64,000 bases of DNA from an uncultured Bacteroidia bacterium (GCA_947252645.1 CAMXWF010000005.1:62001-126000); one strand, 5' to 3'; numbered from the stretch's first letter, positions 1 to 8,145 are shown. Notes: generated by a model from the letters alone, not told the origin. A program made the numbers and translations.

Positions 1-1913
1 CGAGCGTGATAGAGGGAGTGCCCGTTGTGGCCCTAGCCGCGGATGCCTTTCGAAAATGTGAAACGCTTGAAGCGGTAATAATTCCGAGCAGCATCAAGAC
101 AATCATGCTCGGTGCATTCTACGCTTGCGGCGGGCTAAAATCGGTGACTATTCAAACGAGTGGCAGCGAGGGGCTCAAGAAGATCAAAAGGAACGTATTT
201 GAGGATTGCAAAGCGCTCCAAAGCATTGAGTTGCCGTCGACTGTAGAGGAGATATGCGGCGAGGCGTTTTCTAAGTCTGGGTTAAAGAGCCTTACGATTC
301 CAGGCAGCGTGAAAGTGCCAGGGTATGAACCGGGTCAATTTAGTAGTCGCGCAGTGGCCATATGCAATGGTTGTGCCGCGTTGACCACCATTGTCTTTAA
401 AGAAGGGGTAGAGAAGATAGGCGGAGATAGCTATTTTGTTGGTTGTGACAATCTAGTGGCTATGCATATACCAGAGAGCCTAAAGGAAATCCAAGAGTAT
501 TCAATAGATAAAGCTCCACAGTCGATTTACTACTATGGGAACAGCCCGGATGGCGTGTCGTCTTTCAACTTTGGGCGCTGCGGAGAGGCTACGCTCTATG
601 TGCCCAAGGGGACCAAAGCTAAATTTGCCAATGTGAAGTGGCCAGATGCGTTTAAGTCGGTGGAGGAAATGGCGACTGACGTTGTGCTATCCTATGATAA
701 TGCGATAGTGAAGGTGAAGGACTACGCCAATGGGAGTACGGTTGCGGTGGGGGTGAGCTTGCAGATTACGCTGGTGGGTGACGATAAGGTATTCGATGAG
801 CTGAGGGTCAACGGCGGAGATCCGATTGTTGCGGCACAGGGGCTGGAGATGTGGCAGTATGAGGTAACCAAAGACGACGAGGCCAAAGGAAAGGTTGAAA
901 TTTCGTGCACGGCGAAAGAAGGCATAAAGCTGGTGCTAGACGGAGCTGATGCCCAGTTAGAGGGCATGGCGGGAAGGCACTTTGTGAAAGTGGGCGAGCA
1001 GGTGACCATCGTTGTGGCCGATGTGAAGAGTGTGTTCCAGGAGCTTAAAGTAAATGGAAAGCCGCAGCCCGAGGCGATGTATATGCAGCGATACTCCTAC
1101 ACGGTGACCGGCGAGGATGAGAAGGCGAAAGTGGTCAAGATTGAGGGTAAGTGCGTGCAGGGTATAAAGCTTTCATTCAACGATTTAATTGTAGCTGTTA
1201 AAGTAGGAAACCAGGTAATGAAGTCTCCCTCGCGGGTCGCGGAGGGATGCCGGCTGGCGATAGTGCCTAAAGATGCGAATACGGTGTTTTCAGAGCTGAA
1301 GGTTAATGGCCAGCCCCTGGAATCAGCAATAGGAGAGGCTTCGTATGACTACACGGTGCTCAAGGCCGACCAGGAGGTTAAGATAGAGTCGGCCTCCACG
1401 GCTCCCGCAGCCCTGGAGTACGATGAGTCGGTGGTGAAGATCAATGGGCACGAGCATGGGGATAGAGTAAAGAAGAATGAGGTTCTAACGATAGCGCCGG
1501 TAGCCGCAAGTGGAGTGTTTGAAGAGTTGACGGTGAACGGGGTGAAAGTAGAAGATGCTAAGGGTAAACGCGAGGTTGTCTACAGTCTGACAGTAGCCGA
1601 TGTGGTTAAAAAGACGCTGAGGATAGTGGCTAGCGTTAAGCCGGCTGGCGATCCGCAATCTGCCGTGGAAAGCGCATTGCTGGCTGCAGCTTGGGTAGAG
1701 GGTAATCCGATAGGCGACGCGCTAGTTTTGCGGGGAGTAGAGGCCGCTGAGCGGGTGACGGTCTACTCGCTGCGCGGGGAGCGAGTGTACTTTTCAGCTC
1801 TGCGCGGGCAAGAGCGTTTGGCCATCGATGCGCGCGGGTGGGCACGCGGTGTTTACCTAGTGCGCATATGGGCGGCCGATGGAAGCCGTTCGCTGCAGAT
1901 AGTAAAGCGGTAG
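1..1913 (+). CDS. BspA-like leucine-rich-repeat surface protein with T9SS type A sorting domain (5' partial)
   Basis: The reading frame is open to the left edge, so the true start and signal peptide lie outside; the GTG at 6 is probably internal. About 636 residues are visible. The first ~205 carry LRR_5/BspA-type repeats (blocks such as CETLEAVIIPSSIKTI and CAALTTIVFKEGVEKIG). Next come four ~80-residue modules, each with a VFxELxVNG motif (near residues 261, 343, 426 and 504). The last ~60 residues look like a type IX secretion sorting domain (VTVYSLRGERVY, then RGVYLVRI). Such proteins are exported by T9SS and usually act at the surface in adhesion; the partner cannot be read from the sequence. 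Base composition is visibly lower in GC than the genes from 5 kb onward. Confidence 0.85.
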   Translation, partial: SVIEGVPVVALAADAFRKCETLEAVIIPSSIKTIMLGAFYACGGLKSVTIQTSGSEGLKKIKRNVFEDCKALQSIELPSTVEEICGEAFSKSGLKSLTIPGSVKVPGYEPGQFSSRAVAICNGCAALTTIVFKEGVEKIGGDSYFVGCDNLVAMHIPESLKEIQEYSIDKAPQSIYYYGNSPDGVSSFNFGRCGEATLYVPKGTKAKFANVKWPDAFKSVEEMATDVVLSYDNAIVKVKDYANGSTVAVGVSLQITLVGDDKVFDELRVNGGDPIVAAQGLEMWQYEVTKDDEAKGKVEISCTAKEGIKLVLDGADAQLEGMAGRHFVKVGEQVTIVVADVKSVFQELKVNGKPQPEAMYMQRYSYTVTGEDEKAKVVKIEGKCVQGIKLSFNDLIVAVKVGNQVMKSPSRVAEGCRLAIVPKDANTVFSELKVNGQPLESAIGEASYDYTVLKADQEVKIESASTAPAALEYDESVVKINGHEHGDRVKKNEVLTIAPVAASGVFEELTVNGVKVEDAKGKREVVYSLTVADVVKKTLRIVASVKPAGDPQSAVESALLAAAWVEGNPIGDALVLRGVEAAERVTVYSLRGERVYFSALRGQERLAIDARGWARGVYLVRIWAADGSRSLQIVKR

Positions 1914-1966
1914 GCTAGCGCAGCGGGGCTTACCAAGCGGCCCTAGCTAAGCCGGAGTCAAGAGGA

Positions 1967-2002
1967 CAAGGGGCTACGCGCCGGGTGGCGCATAGCCCCT
2001 TG
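1967..2002 (+). terminator. Strong hairpin after the LRR gene
   Basis: Arms CAAGGGGCTA (1967-1976) and TAGCCCCTTG (1993-2002) pair perfectly, and GCGCC/GGCGC extends the stem inside after one mismatch, leaving a GGGT loop. It lies 54 bp after the stop of the LRR gene and just before the first direct repeat. No T-run follows on the plus strand, so intrinsic termination is likely but not certain. Confidence 0.55.
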
Positions 2003-2036
2003 CTTAGTGAAAGAGCTATTGCACCGCCAGCAAAAC

Positions 2037-2210
2037 GCACGGTGCAGTTAGCCGTGCAACTCCAACGCGAGGGAAAGCGCGATAAGTGGGGGGGCAATGC
2101 AAAACGAGGTGCCATTTTGTCTTCTCATTTTCCAGGTGGGAAATGTATCCGCCAAACGAAGGGTTTTGCTTACCTTCGCTGCTGCGGCTGCATTCGGGGG
2201 AGCAGTCTGC
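2037..2210. repeat. 174-bp direct repeat, left copy
   Basis: It runs from GCACGGTGCAGTTAGCC to GGAGCAGTCTGC and matches 4325-4498 at 172 of 174 positions with no gaps. The two differences are near 2159 and 2162 (CGAAGGG here, CGGAGTG in the right copy). Its right end lies 18 bp beyond the endonuclease stop. The TACCTTCG near its end is a Bacteroidetes -7-like box facing right, which in this copy points into the endonuclease gene from its 3' side. Confidence 0.95.
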
Positions 2211-2228
2211 ATTCTTGTAGCAGAGGAT

Positions 2229-3179
2229 TTATTCGTTGTGTATCTCTAGAAATTTGTAGCCGTTAAAGTGTATTAGATGGTTGGGTTCCTCAGCGATCCA
2301 CACTTCAGTCTCCCATGCAATTTCAGCGACAAAGCGTCTGAAACTTTTTCGATCCAGGAAGGCTGAAATAAAAATGGGGATTGCTGTGCATGCAGTTAGT
2401 TGTCGCTTAAGTCGAGCGACTCGCACTTCGCTCATGGAGCCAGTGCTGTAAACGGCTTCTATTAGAAAAAGTAGATTCTTTTCTCTGGAAAATGCGACTA
2501 CATCTGGGAGTTCTTCGTGTCCAAGCTTGTAGAATCCAACTTCTTTAAGGATATTCTCCTTCACGTAAAGAAGTTTGTTAGAGGTGTCGCCGATGTATAG
2601 TAGTTCGGCTGCCATGCCAAAGCGAGGTATGAATTCCTCAACGATTAGTTTTTGAAGATCGTTGTGAGTGCCTGGAGAGAGTGCGAGTTTGAGTTCATCG
2701 TTTAGCTTAACATCGATATTATTGGCATTTCCAAAACTCCTGGCCGTGCGTTGTTCTTTAGCTCTTACTGCAAGATACTCGTTGAGAGCTTTTTCCCAGT
2801 TTAACTTCCCATAGGATCTTAGCAATTCGGCAAACTGTGGGGTAAGCGCATATCCTCTAGTAGGGTCGTTGGTTGCTTTTCGTGGGTATAAAGCGGCATT
2901 AACAATGCAGCCGAACTCGACCTGTAGCACTAAGTATCTTCGGCGGATGTTATCGTATGACCCTCTGGATATGTTCTCTTCAAAGAATTCATTGATGTAT
3001 TCAATGATGTCGCGGGTCTTTATCGGGGCTTTGGCAGCGTAGTCTTTGGCTTCACGAAGCGAGTGCTTTACGCCCGCAACAGCGAGTGTTGCGAGAGCTG
3101 TCATTTCTTGTCGCCTATCGGACAAATCGCCTATAGGCAGACCGACTTGCTCAAGGATGTCTAGCGTATTTAGGATCAA
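2229..3179 (-). CDS. Type II restriction endonuclease, BsuBI/PstI family
   Basis: A 316-residue protein whose C-terminal half resembles BsuBI/PstI-type endonucleases: GHEELPDVVAF followed by NLLFLIEAVYSTGSMSEVR, a PD...E-type nuclease core, with an all-alpha N-terminal half. It would cut unmethylated foreign DNA. The start is TTG at 3179, which overlaps the methyltransferase stop (TTGA, 3179-3176), so translation is probably coupled and placed second, after the protective enzyme. The gene is visibly more AT-rich than the methyltransferase and the rest of the window, a sign of separate acquisition. BsuBI and PstI themselves cut CTGCAG and pair with N6-adenine methylases, whereas here the partner is a C5-cytosine enzyme. 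Family call fairly sure; recognition site unknown. Confidence 0.75.
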   Translation of the reverse strand: MILNTLDILEQVGLPIGDLSDRRQEMTALATLAVAGVKHSLREAKDYAAKAPIKTRDIIEYINEFFEENISRGSYDNIRRRYLVLQVEFGCIVNAALYPRKATNDPTRGYALTPQFAELLRSYGKLNWEKALNEYLAVRAKEQRTARSFGNANNIDVKLNDELKLALSPGTHNDLQKLIVEEFIPRFGMAAELLYIGDTSNKLLYVKENILKEVGFYKLGHEELPDVVAFSREKNLLFLIEAVYSTGSMSEVRVARLKRQLTACTAIPIFISAFLDRKSFRRFVAEIAWETEVWIAEEPNHLIHFNGYKFLEIHNE

Positions 3180-4282
3180 GCGTTTTGTCGATTCTCGCTT
3201 ATCTCCTTTAAATTTGATTTTGCGAATCGTAGTAGGCCTAAGGTGTTACCGATATTGCTATTTTGGGCCTCGATTTGCGCTGGTGCGTGGTCGGTTTTTC
3301 TTAGTGCTTGTAGTGCCGATTGCGCGAGGTGGTAAGCCAAGAGGGGAGGCACGGCGTTGCCTATCTGGGTAAACTGCTCGGTTTCGGAGCCCTGAAATGT
3401 GAACCAGTCGGGGAAGCTTTGCAGCCGAGCGGCTTCTCGCACTACGATGCGCCGCCGCCGGCCATCGGCCATGCGTACGCGCTGCATGTCGCTCGTGGCC
3501 CCTGCCAGATTTCGGCAAGTGAGCGTGCGGGCTGGGCGGTTGGGGTATAGATCGCGCGGATTTATGCAGGCTGAGGCCTTCTCGTAGCGCGCAATATAGG
3601 CGTCCTGCGCGGGGGTTAGGATGTGGCCGCCCGCTACCTCGCCGTGCATGGTGTCGCCTATGGCATCGCCGACCGTGGTGCTGCGTTGCGTTGGTTGAGG
3701 GTAGGCGAAGAAGCCTCTATAGCCTACGGCTATAAGCCTTTCCCGTCGTTGCGGCACGCCATAGTGCACTGCATTTAGGCACTCGCAACGTACGTAGTAG
3801 CCAAGGTTACTTAGCTCCGTGAGGATGAGATCGAGGTACTCGCGGTGACGCTTAAAGAGGTTGCTAACGTTTTCAAATAGGAAGATGCGGGGTTCTACGC
3901 GCCGCACGGCATCGATGAAAATGGGGAAGCCATCGCGTGCGTCGTTGATGCCGTGCTGTCGTCCTCGCACGCTGAAGGGTTGGCACGGAGGCCCTCCTAT
4001 GAGTACGTCGGCCTGGGGGTAGTTCTGCCCCTGCGAGAGCGTTGTGCAGTGGCAGTCGCCCTGTAGGTTCTGCCGGTAGGTGGATGCCGCGGAGGTGTTT
4101 TTTTCGTAGCCAACAGTGGCGAAGCCAGCCGCCTCAAAGCCTAGCGATAGCCCGCCGCACCCGGCGAACAGGTCGAGTACTTTGAACCCATTCCTTTCGC
4201 TTGGCGGCTTTAAAAGCTGGTTAATTAGGCGTATGTAGTCTGAAACGTTTCCCATGGTGGGCAATGGCAGATGCTGACTCAT
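3176..4282 (-). CDS. DNA (cytosine-5-)-methyltransferase of the R-M module
   Basis: A 368-residue C5-cytosine methyltransferase with all catalytic motifs in order: I (KVLDLFAGCGGLSLGF, ~34-49), IV (GGPPCQPFSVRGR, nucleophile Cys100), VI (LFENVSNLF), VIII (PQRRERLIAVGYR), a target-recognition region with RTLTCRNLAG, then IX/X (REAARLQSFPDWF; IGNAVPPLL). The start at 4282 is chosen because the frame upstream runs into the direct repeat and a -7-like box (TATCTTTA) lies just before it. It is the first gene of the module and overlaps the endonuclease by 4 bp, as expected if protection must be made first. Fully intact, unlike the second methyltransferase at 14.1-15.2 kb. Confidence 0.93.
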   Translation of the reverse strand: MSQHLPLPTMGNVSDYIRLINQLLKPPSERNGFKVLDLFAGCGGLSLGFEAAGFATVGYEKNTSAASTYRQNLQGDCHCTTLSQGQNYPQADVLIGGPPCQPFSVRGRQHGINDARDGFPIFIDAVRRVEPRIFLFENVSNLFKRHREYLDLILTELSNLGYYVRCECLNAVHYGVPQRRERLIAVGYRGFFAYPQPTQRSTTVGDAIGDTMHGEVAGGHILTPAQDAYIARYEKASACINPRDLYPNRPARTLTCRNLAGATSDMQRVRMADGRRRRIVVREAARLQSFPDWFTFQGSETEQFTQIGNAVPPLLAYHLAQSALQALRKTDHAPAQIEAQNSNIGNTLGLLRFAKSNLKEISENRQNA

Positions 4283-4292
4283 TTCAGTAGGG

Positions 4293-4300
4293 TAAAGATA
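4293..4300 (-). promoter_or_regulatory. Likely -7 box for the R-M operon
   Basis: On the minus strand the sequence reads TATCTTTA, 7 of 8 to the Bacteroidetes -7 consensus TAnnTTTG, ending 10 bp before the chosen methyltransferase start. It sits inside the core, outside the direct repeat, so the module would carry its own promoter. No convincing -33 box was seen. Confidence 0.4.
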
Positions 4301-4324
4301 GCGAATAGTTTTAAGCTGGGCGTT

Positions 4325-4498
4325 GCACGGTGCAGTTAGCCGTGCAACTCCAACGCGAGGGAAAGCGCGATAAGTGGGGGGGCAATGCAAAACGAGGTGC
4401 CATTTTGTCTTCTCATTTTCCAGGTGGGAAATGTATCCGCCAAACGGAGTGTTTTGCTTACCTTCGCTGCTGCGGCTGCATTCGGGGGAGCAGTCTGC
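4325..4498. repeat. 174-bp direct repeat, right copy
   Basis: Matches 2037-2210 at 172 of 174 positions. It begins 42 bp upstream of the methyltransferase start and ends 61 bp before the nitroreductase start. Its left end has a dyad, TTGCACGG...CCGTGCAA (4323-4347), whose outer TT lies just outside the repeat, so the left copy has only the shorter form. Near its right end TTGCTTACCTTCGCTG holds a TACCTTCG -7-like box facing the nitroreductase gene, which is why this copy is taken as the original leader. Confidence 0.95.
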
Positions 4499-4559
4499 CC
4501 CAATTCAAGGCGTGGCTCCTCCTATTTCTGCAGTAAAAACGATTATAATAGCTAATACC

Positions 4560-5210
4560 ATGCCGAAATACCCATTGACGTTGCTATTCCTCTCGGTGGC
4601 CACCCTATCGTGCCAAGGCTCTAAAATGCAGCCTATCGCACTGCCGTCCCCCGACCTTAACGCCCTTTCGAGCGCAGGGGATGCGTTCAGAAATCGTCGC
4701 AGCACCCGGGAGTTCGTGTCGGAAGACCTCACGCTACAGCAGCTCTCCAATTTGCTATGGGCGGCTAACGGGATTAACCGGTCTGCGGAAGGCAAGCGCA
4801 CCGCCCCCTCCTCGCGGAACAGCCAGGAGATCGACCTGTACGTGGTGATGGCGAAGGGTGCGTATCGCTACAATGCGTTGAAGCACCAGCTTGCCCCCGT
4901 GGCAGAGGGTGATTTCAGGGCACTTGTGGCAGGCCCTTACCAGAAAGAATTCGCCGAGGCCCCCGTGTCGATAGTCATGGTGGCCGACCTTCGGAAGCTG
5001 GGCGAGGGCCAAGGGACCGACCGAGACATCCGGTCGGCACACATTGATGGGGGCATCGTTAGTCAGAATATCAACCTTTACTGCGCCGCAGCAGGCCTGG
5101 CTACCGTCCCTCGTACGAGCATGGAGTCGGATAGCCTGGCCAAGGCCTTGCAGCTGGATGCTAAGCAGCTACCGATCATCAACAACCCGGTGGCCCTGCC
5201 TAAAAAATAG
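4560..5210 (+). CDS. Nitroreductase-family lipoprotein (SagB-like)
   Basis: 216 residues. The N-terminus MPKYPLTLLFLSVATLSC is a lipoprotein signal with Cys18 as the likely acylated residue; this fixes the ATG at 4560 rather than upstream starts inside the direct repeat. The mature part is an FMN-dependent nitroreductase domain: RNRRSTREF near residue 41, LLWAANGINR, then NINLYCAAAGLATVPR. Such envelope-anchored, SagB-like nitroreductases are common in Bacteroidetes; the substrate is unknown. The gene is followed by ~300 bp without a gene and then the ATP synthase operon, so it probably forms its own unit, transcribed from the -7-like box in the right direct repeat. Confidence 0.85.
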   Translation: MPKYPLTLLFLSVATLSCQGSKMQPIALPSPDLNALSSAGDAFRNRRSTREFVSEDLTLQQLSNLLWAANGINRSAEGKRTAPSSRNSQEIDLYVVMAKGAYRYNALKHQLAPVAEGDFRALVAGPYQKEFAEAPVSIVMVADLRKLGEGQGTDRDIRSAHIDGGIVSQNINLYCAAAGLATVPRTSMESDSLAKALQLDAKQLPIINNPVALPKK

Positions 5211-5471
5211 TCGCTAGTGGCTAGTTCCCGACGGGGAGTGCGGCTTTTGGATGCGGTTGAAGCGCGTACACTGCAGGGCGCCTTATAGGGGAATCGTGTC
5301 CCCTCCCCGCGATATTTCCTGGGCGTGCGGTGACTGGAGACACGAGGGAGTAGCGAGTGGAGACGTGAGGAGCGCAGGTGGGTTTTGCCATGCCATCCCG
5401 CGGCGTTGTAGCCCTGAACGCTCCCCGTACAATGTGCCCCTGCGCTGCGTGCGACTTCTGCGAAAAATATT

Positions 5472-5479
5472 ACCTTCGC
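5472..5479 (+). promoter_or_regulatory. -7 box before the ATP synthase operon
   Basis: TACCTTCG, close to TAnnTTTG, lies 28 bp before the atpB start. The 297-bp gap 5211-5507 otherwise holds only small inverted repeats (for example GGGGAATCGTGTCCCC near 5288) and no supportable gene. The box suggests that atpB is the first gene of this transcript. Confidence 0.5.
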
Positions 5480-5507
5480 GGTGCTGTTGAAGCAGTAGGT
5501 AGAAACG

Positions 5508-6653
5508 ATGGGGAATTGGTGTCTGCGGAGGGTTGCGAGTAGGTTGTCAGTTTGGACGTTGCTCCTGTTGCTCTGCTTGCCTGCTGCGGGGTACGCGGTG
5601 GAGAGTGCAGGGCGCGGCGAGGCCGAGGAGTTTGACCCGGCGAGCATGGTCTTCTCGCACATTTACGATGCCTACGAGTGGCACATCTTTGCCATAGGGG
5701 ATTTCCACTTGACCATCCCGCTCCCGGTGATGCTCATCAGTCGAGAGGGCACGGGTTTTCACTGCTTCTCGTCGTCTCGCTTTGAGGGCGGACGGGCAGT
5801 GTACGACAACTTTGCAGTACGGGTAGGAAAGGGCGCAGAGGCTAAGCCGCGGATAGTGGAGCTGGATGCTTCGGGCAAGGAGTTGTCGGCGCCCATTGAC
5901 CTTAGCATGACCAAGAACGTGGTGGCCATTCTTTTTTCGTGCCTCCTGATGCTCTGGGTATTCATAGCGGCGGCCCGTGCCTATAGGCCGGACAGGCCCT
6001 CGGCGCCGCATGGGTTGCAAAATGCGGTGGAGCTGATGGTGATCTTTGTGCGTGACCAGGTGGCCCGGGTAGCGCTTCCAGCGCAGAAGGTCGACCGCTA
6101 CCTGCCCTTTCTGCTCACGGTGTTTTTCTTCATACTGTTCAACAACATCCTGGGGCTAGTGCCTTTTTTCCCTGCGGGGGCCTCGGTGACGGGCAACTTG
6201 ACCGTGACGGGCACGCTGGCGCTGTTCACCTTCTTGGTCACGAACCTGAGCGGTAACCGCCATTACTGGCGTGACATCTTCAACACGCCGGGAATGCCGA
6301 TATTCATGAAGCTGCCCGTGCCCATGATGCCCGCGGTGGAGCTGATGGGTATATTCATCAAGCCTATCGTGCTGATGGTGCGACTGTTTGCCAACATGCT
6401 GGCCGGGCATATGGTGACGCTGGTGCTGATGTCGCTGATCTTCCTCCTGGGCGGGATTGCGGCGGCTGCGGGTTACGCCATAAGCGTGATCTCGGTGGCC
6501 TTTGGTATCTTTATGATTTTGTTGGATTTGCTGGTCTCGCTGGTGCAGGCCTACGTGTTTGCGCTGCTGAGCGCAGTGTACATCGGTATGGCCACCGAGG
6601 AGCCCGAGCACGCGGGCAAGGAGCCGGTGAGGGCAGAGCTGCTCGCAAAGTGA
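5508..6653 (+). CDS. atpB: F0F1 ATP synthase subunit a
   Basis: 381-residue membrane subunit forming the proton half-channels against the c-ring. It has a signal-like N-terminus and the long N-terminal extracytoplasmic part typical of Bacteroidetes atpB, then several membrane helices after residue ~140. The essential Arg helix is visible as PIVLMVRLFANMLAGHM, and the last helix ends in YVFALLSAVYIGMA. It heads atpB-E-F-H-A-G. In Bacteroides-type operons atpD and atpC usually come first; here they are absent and the upstream neighbours are the nitroreductase and R-M module. Confidence 0.96.
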   Translation: MGNWCLRRVASRLSVWTLLLLLCLPAAGYAVESAGRGEAEEFDPASMVFSHIYDAYEWHIFAIGDFHLTIPLPVMLISREGTGFHCFSSSRFEGGRAVYDNFAVRVGKGAEAKPRIVELDASGKELSAPIDLSMTKNVVAILFSCLLMLWVFIAAARAYRPDRPSAPHGLQNAVELMVIFVRDQVARVALPAQKVDRYLPFLLTVFFFILFNNILGLVPFFPAGASVTGNLTVTGTLALFTFLVTNLSGNRHYWRDIFNTPGMPIFMKLPVPMMPAVELMGIFIKPIVLMVRLFANMLAGHMVTLVLMSLIFLLGGIAAAAGYAISVISVAFGIFMILLDLLVSLVQAYVFALLSAVYIGMATEEPEHAGKEPVRAELLAK

Positions 6654-6682
6654 AGTAGGAAACGGAATAGAGATTTAATGCA

Positions 6683-6988
6683 ATGACAGAGCTAATGATG
6701 GTGCTATTGCAGGCCACGGAGCTTGCAACGCAGGCGGTAGCGACCGCCGCAAGCCCTGAGGGGATGGTGGCCTTGGCTAAGATGGGTGCGGCCATAGGCG
6801 CGAGTATAGCCGTGATAGGTGGCGGCATGGGGATATCCCGCATTGGGCAGCAGGCGCTGGACAGCATCGCCCGCCAACCCGAGGCCGCGGGCGATATCCG
6901 TTCGAGCATGATCCTCTCGGCGGCCTTCATCGAGGGCATTTCGTTCTTGGCTATCATCGTGGCGCTGCTGGTGCTGTTTGTGGCCTAG
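6683..6988 (+). CDS. atpE: F0F1 ATP synthase subunit c
   Basis: 101-residue two-helix hairpin that forms the rotor ring. The polar loop ISRIGQQALDSIARQPEA contains the conserved RQPE (64-67), and the ion-binding carboxylate is Glu84 in AAFIEGISFLAI. The residues around it lack the extra Gln/Ser ligands seen in Na+-binding rings, so proton coupling is likely. The N-terminus is ~20 residues longer than in enterobacteria, which is usual in this phylum. Lies 29 bp after atpB. Confidence 0.96.
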   Translation: MTELMMVLLQATELATQAVATAASPEGMVALAKMGAAIGASIAVIGGGMGISRIGQQALDSIARQPEAAGDIRSSMILSAAFIEGISFLAIIVALLVLFVA

Positions 6989-7054
6989 CAGGTGCGCATG
7001 CGTCAGCGTGTGCGGGGGCTTGCGCCGCGTGGAGCAAAAAGAGAGGGATAGGTC

Positions 7055-7576
7055 ATGGGCTTGATCACGCCTGAGTTTGGGCTTTTTTTCTGGATGCTTT
7101 TGGCCTTCGGGCTGGTGTTCGTGCTGCTTCGTAAGTATGCCTGGGGTCCGATTGTCCGTGGGCTTTCAAAGCGCGAAGACTCGATAGCCGAGGCGCTGAT
7201 GCGGGCAGAGGCCGCGCGTGCCGAGCTTGCCAAGCTTGAGCAGGCCCGTGAGGCTCGGCAGAAGGCCTTCCTTGAGGAGCAGCACCGCAGTTTCCAGGAG
7301 GCCCAGGCGCAACGCGAGGCCCTGATAGCTGAGGCCAAGCAGCGGGCGCAGGAGGAGGCTGCTCGGTATATAGCTGAGGCCCGGGCGGCCATGGCCCAGG
7401 AGGCTGAGCAGCAGCGTCGGCAGCTAAAGGCAGAGGTGCTGCAGCTTTCGCTCCAGGTGACCGAGCGACTGCTGCGAGAGGAGCTCTCGACGCAGGAGGC
7501 CCAGCGTCGGCATATGCAGCGCGTGGTCGATGAGGTGGTAGCGCATCCGTTGCAAGAGAGTAGGAGCCAAGCATGA
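7055..7576 (+). CDS. atpF: F0F1 ATP synthase subunit b
   Basis: 173-residue peripheral-stalk subunit: one N-terminal membrane helix (GLFFWMLLAFGLVFVLL, ~9-25) followed by a long charged coiled coil rich in Ala, Glu, Gln and Arg that reaches up to subunit delta. Its last codons overlap atpH by 4 bp, so translation is likely coupled. Confidence 0.94.
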   Translation: MGLITPEFGLFFWMLLAFGLVFVLLRKYAWGPIVRGLSKREDSIAEALMRAEAARAELAKLEQAREARQKAFLEEQHRSFQEAQAQREALIAEAKQRAQEEAARYIAEARAAMAQEAEQQRRQLKAEVLQLSLQVTERLLREELSTQEAQRRHMQRVVDEVVAHPLQESRSQA

Positions 7577-8106
7577 ATGATGGACGAATAGCCACGCGCT
7601 ACGCGAAGGCGCTTTTTCTGCTCACGGAGCAGGAGGGGAGTTCTGCGCAGGTGTATGAGGAGAGTCTGCAGCTGTTGCCCACGATACACTACGCAGGGGC
7701 GGCCTTTGCTAAGGTGTTGGGTTTTGCGTCGGCATCGTTGTCCGATCGCAAGGCTGTGCTCGAGGAGGTGGTCAAGCCCGTTTCGTTGTGGCTCTACAAG
7801 CTCGCTGCGTTCATGCTGGAGCAGGGGCGTGGTGGTTATGTGCCGCGGGCGATCGAGGTGTACGCAGAGCTTTATCGCCAGCGTGCGGGCATTGTGTACG
7901 TGGAGTTGATTAGTGCCTCGGAGCTTACGGGCGAGCAGAAGCGTACGATAGAGAGCTACTTGTCGCGGTCAGGGATCAAGAGCGTTCCAGCCTACCGTAC
8001 GAACAAGGAGCTTTTGGGTGGATTCCAGCTCATAGTGGACGGTCGGCGTCTGGACAAGAGTTTGCTGGGCGAGTTGGTTCGCCTGCGTAGCTTGTCGGGT
8101 TGCTAG
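7573..8106 (+). CDS. atpH: F0F1 ATP synthase subunit delta
   Basis: 177 residues. It starts MNDGRIATRYAKALF, the usual OSCP/delta N-terminus, and ends in the conserved GGFQLIVDGRRLDKSLLGEL region. It links the peripheral stalk to the alpha-beta head. Its start overlaps the atpF stop (ATGA), and atpA follows after 39 bp. Confidence 0.94.
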   Translation: MNDGRIATRYAKALFLLTEQEGSSAQVYEESLQLLPTIHYAGAAFAKVLGFASASLSDRKAVLEEVVKPVSLWLYKLAAFMLEQGRGGYVPRAIEVYAELYRQRAGIVYVELISASELTGEQKRTIESYLSRSGIKSVPAYRTNKELLGGFQLIVDGRRLDKSLLGELVRLRSLSGC

Positions 8107-8145
8107 TGGCCGCCCGGGGAACGAGAATAGTAGTAGGGATAGGCA

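Larger units (their letters stand above)
2037..4498. mobile_element. Putative R-M insertion bounded by 174-bp direct repeats
   Basis: The unit consists of a left direct repeat (2037-2210), a 2114-bp core (2211-4324) holding exactly a restriction endonuclease and its methyltransferase, and a right direct repeat (4325-4498). There is no transposase or integrase. The right copy leads into the nitroreductase gene at 4560, so it is probably the ancestral site and the left copy the duplicate. This matches the published idea that R-M genes can insert with a long target duplication. The mobility itself is inferred; the repeats and their placement are read directly. Confidence 0.55.

Noticed and set aside
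6..8. GTG at 6 as the start of the LRR protein
   Set aside because: The frame is open to the window edge and there is no signal peptide, although the protein has a T9SS sorting domain that requires one.
2037..4498. Direct repeats taken as insertion-sequence ends
   Set aside because: They are direct rather than inverted, are 174 bp long, have no transposase between them, and the right copy is a gene leader.
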